From Pelomonas sp041914785 (GTDB lineage Bacteria; Pseudomonadota; Gammaproteobacteria; Burkholderiales; Burkholderiaceae_C): DNA of 22,949 nucleotides. Shown piece after piece: positions 21,556 to 22,949 of this stretch; position 1 is the stretch's first letter, and each line of letters opens with the position of its first letter. Location of the stretch: positions 1 to 22,949 of the forward strand of contig JAYSCT010000076.1 of NCBI GenBank assembly GCA_041914785.1, read 5' to 3'. Position numbers and translations under genes: made by a program. The notes under the pieces were generated by a model. The model did no database searches. It was not told the DNA's origin and worked only from the letters and a program-made list of their open reading frames with translations.

Positions 21556-22949
<1,394 letters not shown>

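Overview
The window is high-GC DNA from a betaproteobacterium, most likely Burkholderiales of the Rubrivivax/Roseateles/Sphaerotilaceae–Comamonadaceae kind. The assignment rests on the end of the complex I operon running nuoL-nuoM-nuoN-DUF2818-NUDIX, a TctC/Bug-type solute receptor, the pairing of DUF2069 with an FAD oxidase, and a GC-rich intergenic repeat of a type I recall from that group. It is a draft scaffold: 100 N (1069-1168) interrupt one gene. No rRNA, tRNA, CRISPR array, insertion sequence or phage gene was seen. No gene-free stretch exceeds about 220 bases.

Layout: (1) 1-1920, minus: the end of an RND efflux unit, with a permease running off the left edge and its membrane-fusion protein broken by the N gap. 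(2) 2079-4269, minus: aroC then asd, where the Asd is of the actinobacterial-like NPNCTT type. A terminator-like hairpin lies downstream and a GC-rich repeat abuts the aroC start. (3) 4415-4882, minus: a CBS-pair protein with a clear intrinsic terminator. (4) 4990-5298, plus: an Mpo1-like (DUF962) protein, convergent with a MipA/OmpV outer-membrane protein. (5) 5295-8362, minus: kbl-tdh, the two-step threonine-to-glycine route, followed at 36 nt by mipA. (6) 8467-10026, plus: a divergent XRE-cupin regulator and a Bug-type substrate-binding protein. The shared control region holds a good sigma70-like promoter for kbl and a perfect 16-bp palindrome at its predicted transcription start. (7) 9998-13098: a BrkB/YihY membrane protein (minus), divergent from DUF2069 and a D-2-hydroxyacid-type FAD dehydrogenase (plus). 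(8) 13099-17466, minus: a second RND efflux pair made of a lipoprotein fusion protein and a permease. (9) 17683-22949, minus: the end of the nuo operon, namely nuoL (5' part missing), nuoM, nuoN, DUF2818 and an ADP-ribose pyrophosphatase-type NUDIX hydrolase.

The genes are mostly housekeeping or ordinary accessory ones, and I found no clearly new multi-gene system. The best candidate for something undescribed is the 8.4-kb control locus: an XRE-cupin regulator whose probable operator sits on the start of a kbl-tdh operon, with a solute receptor gene behind the regulator whose Shine-Dalgarno sequence is buried in a hairpin. Other points worth a second look are the unusual Asd, the very tight convergent gene ends (a shared CTAG, abutting stops in TGATCA, and a 29-nt overlap), an extra C-terminal hydrophobic segment on the second RND permease, and a histidine-rich loop in NuoL.
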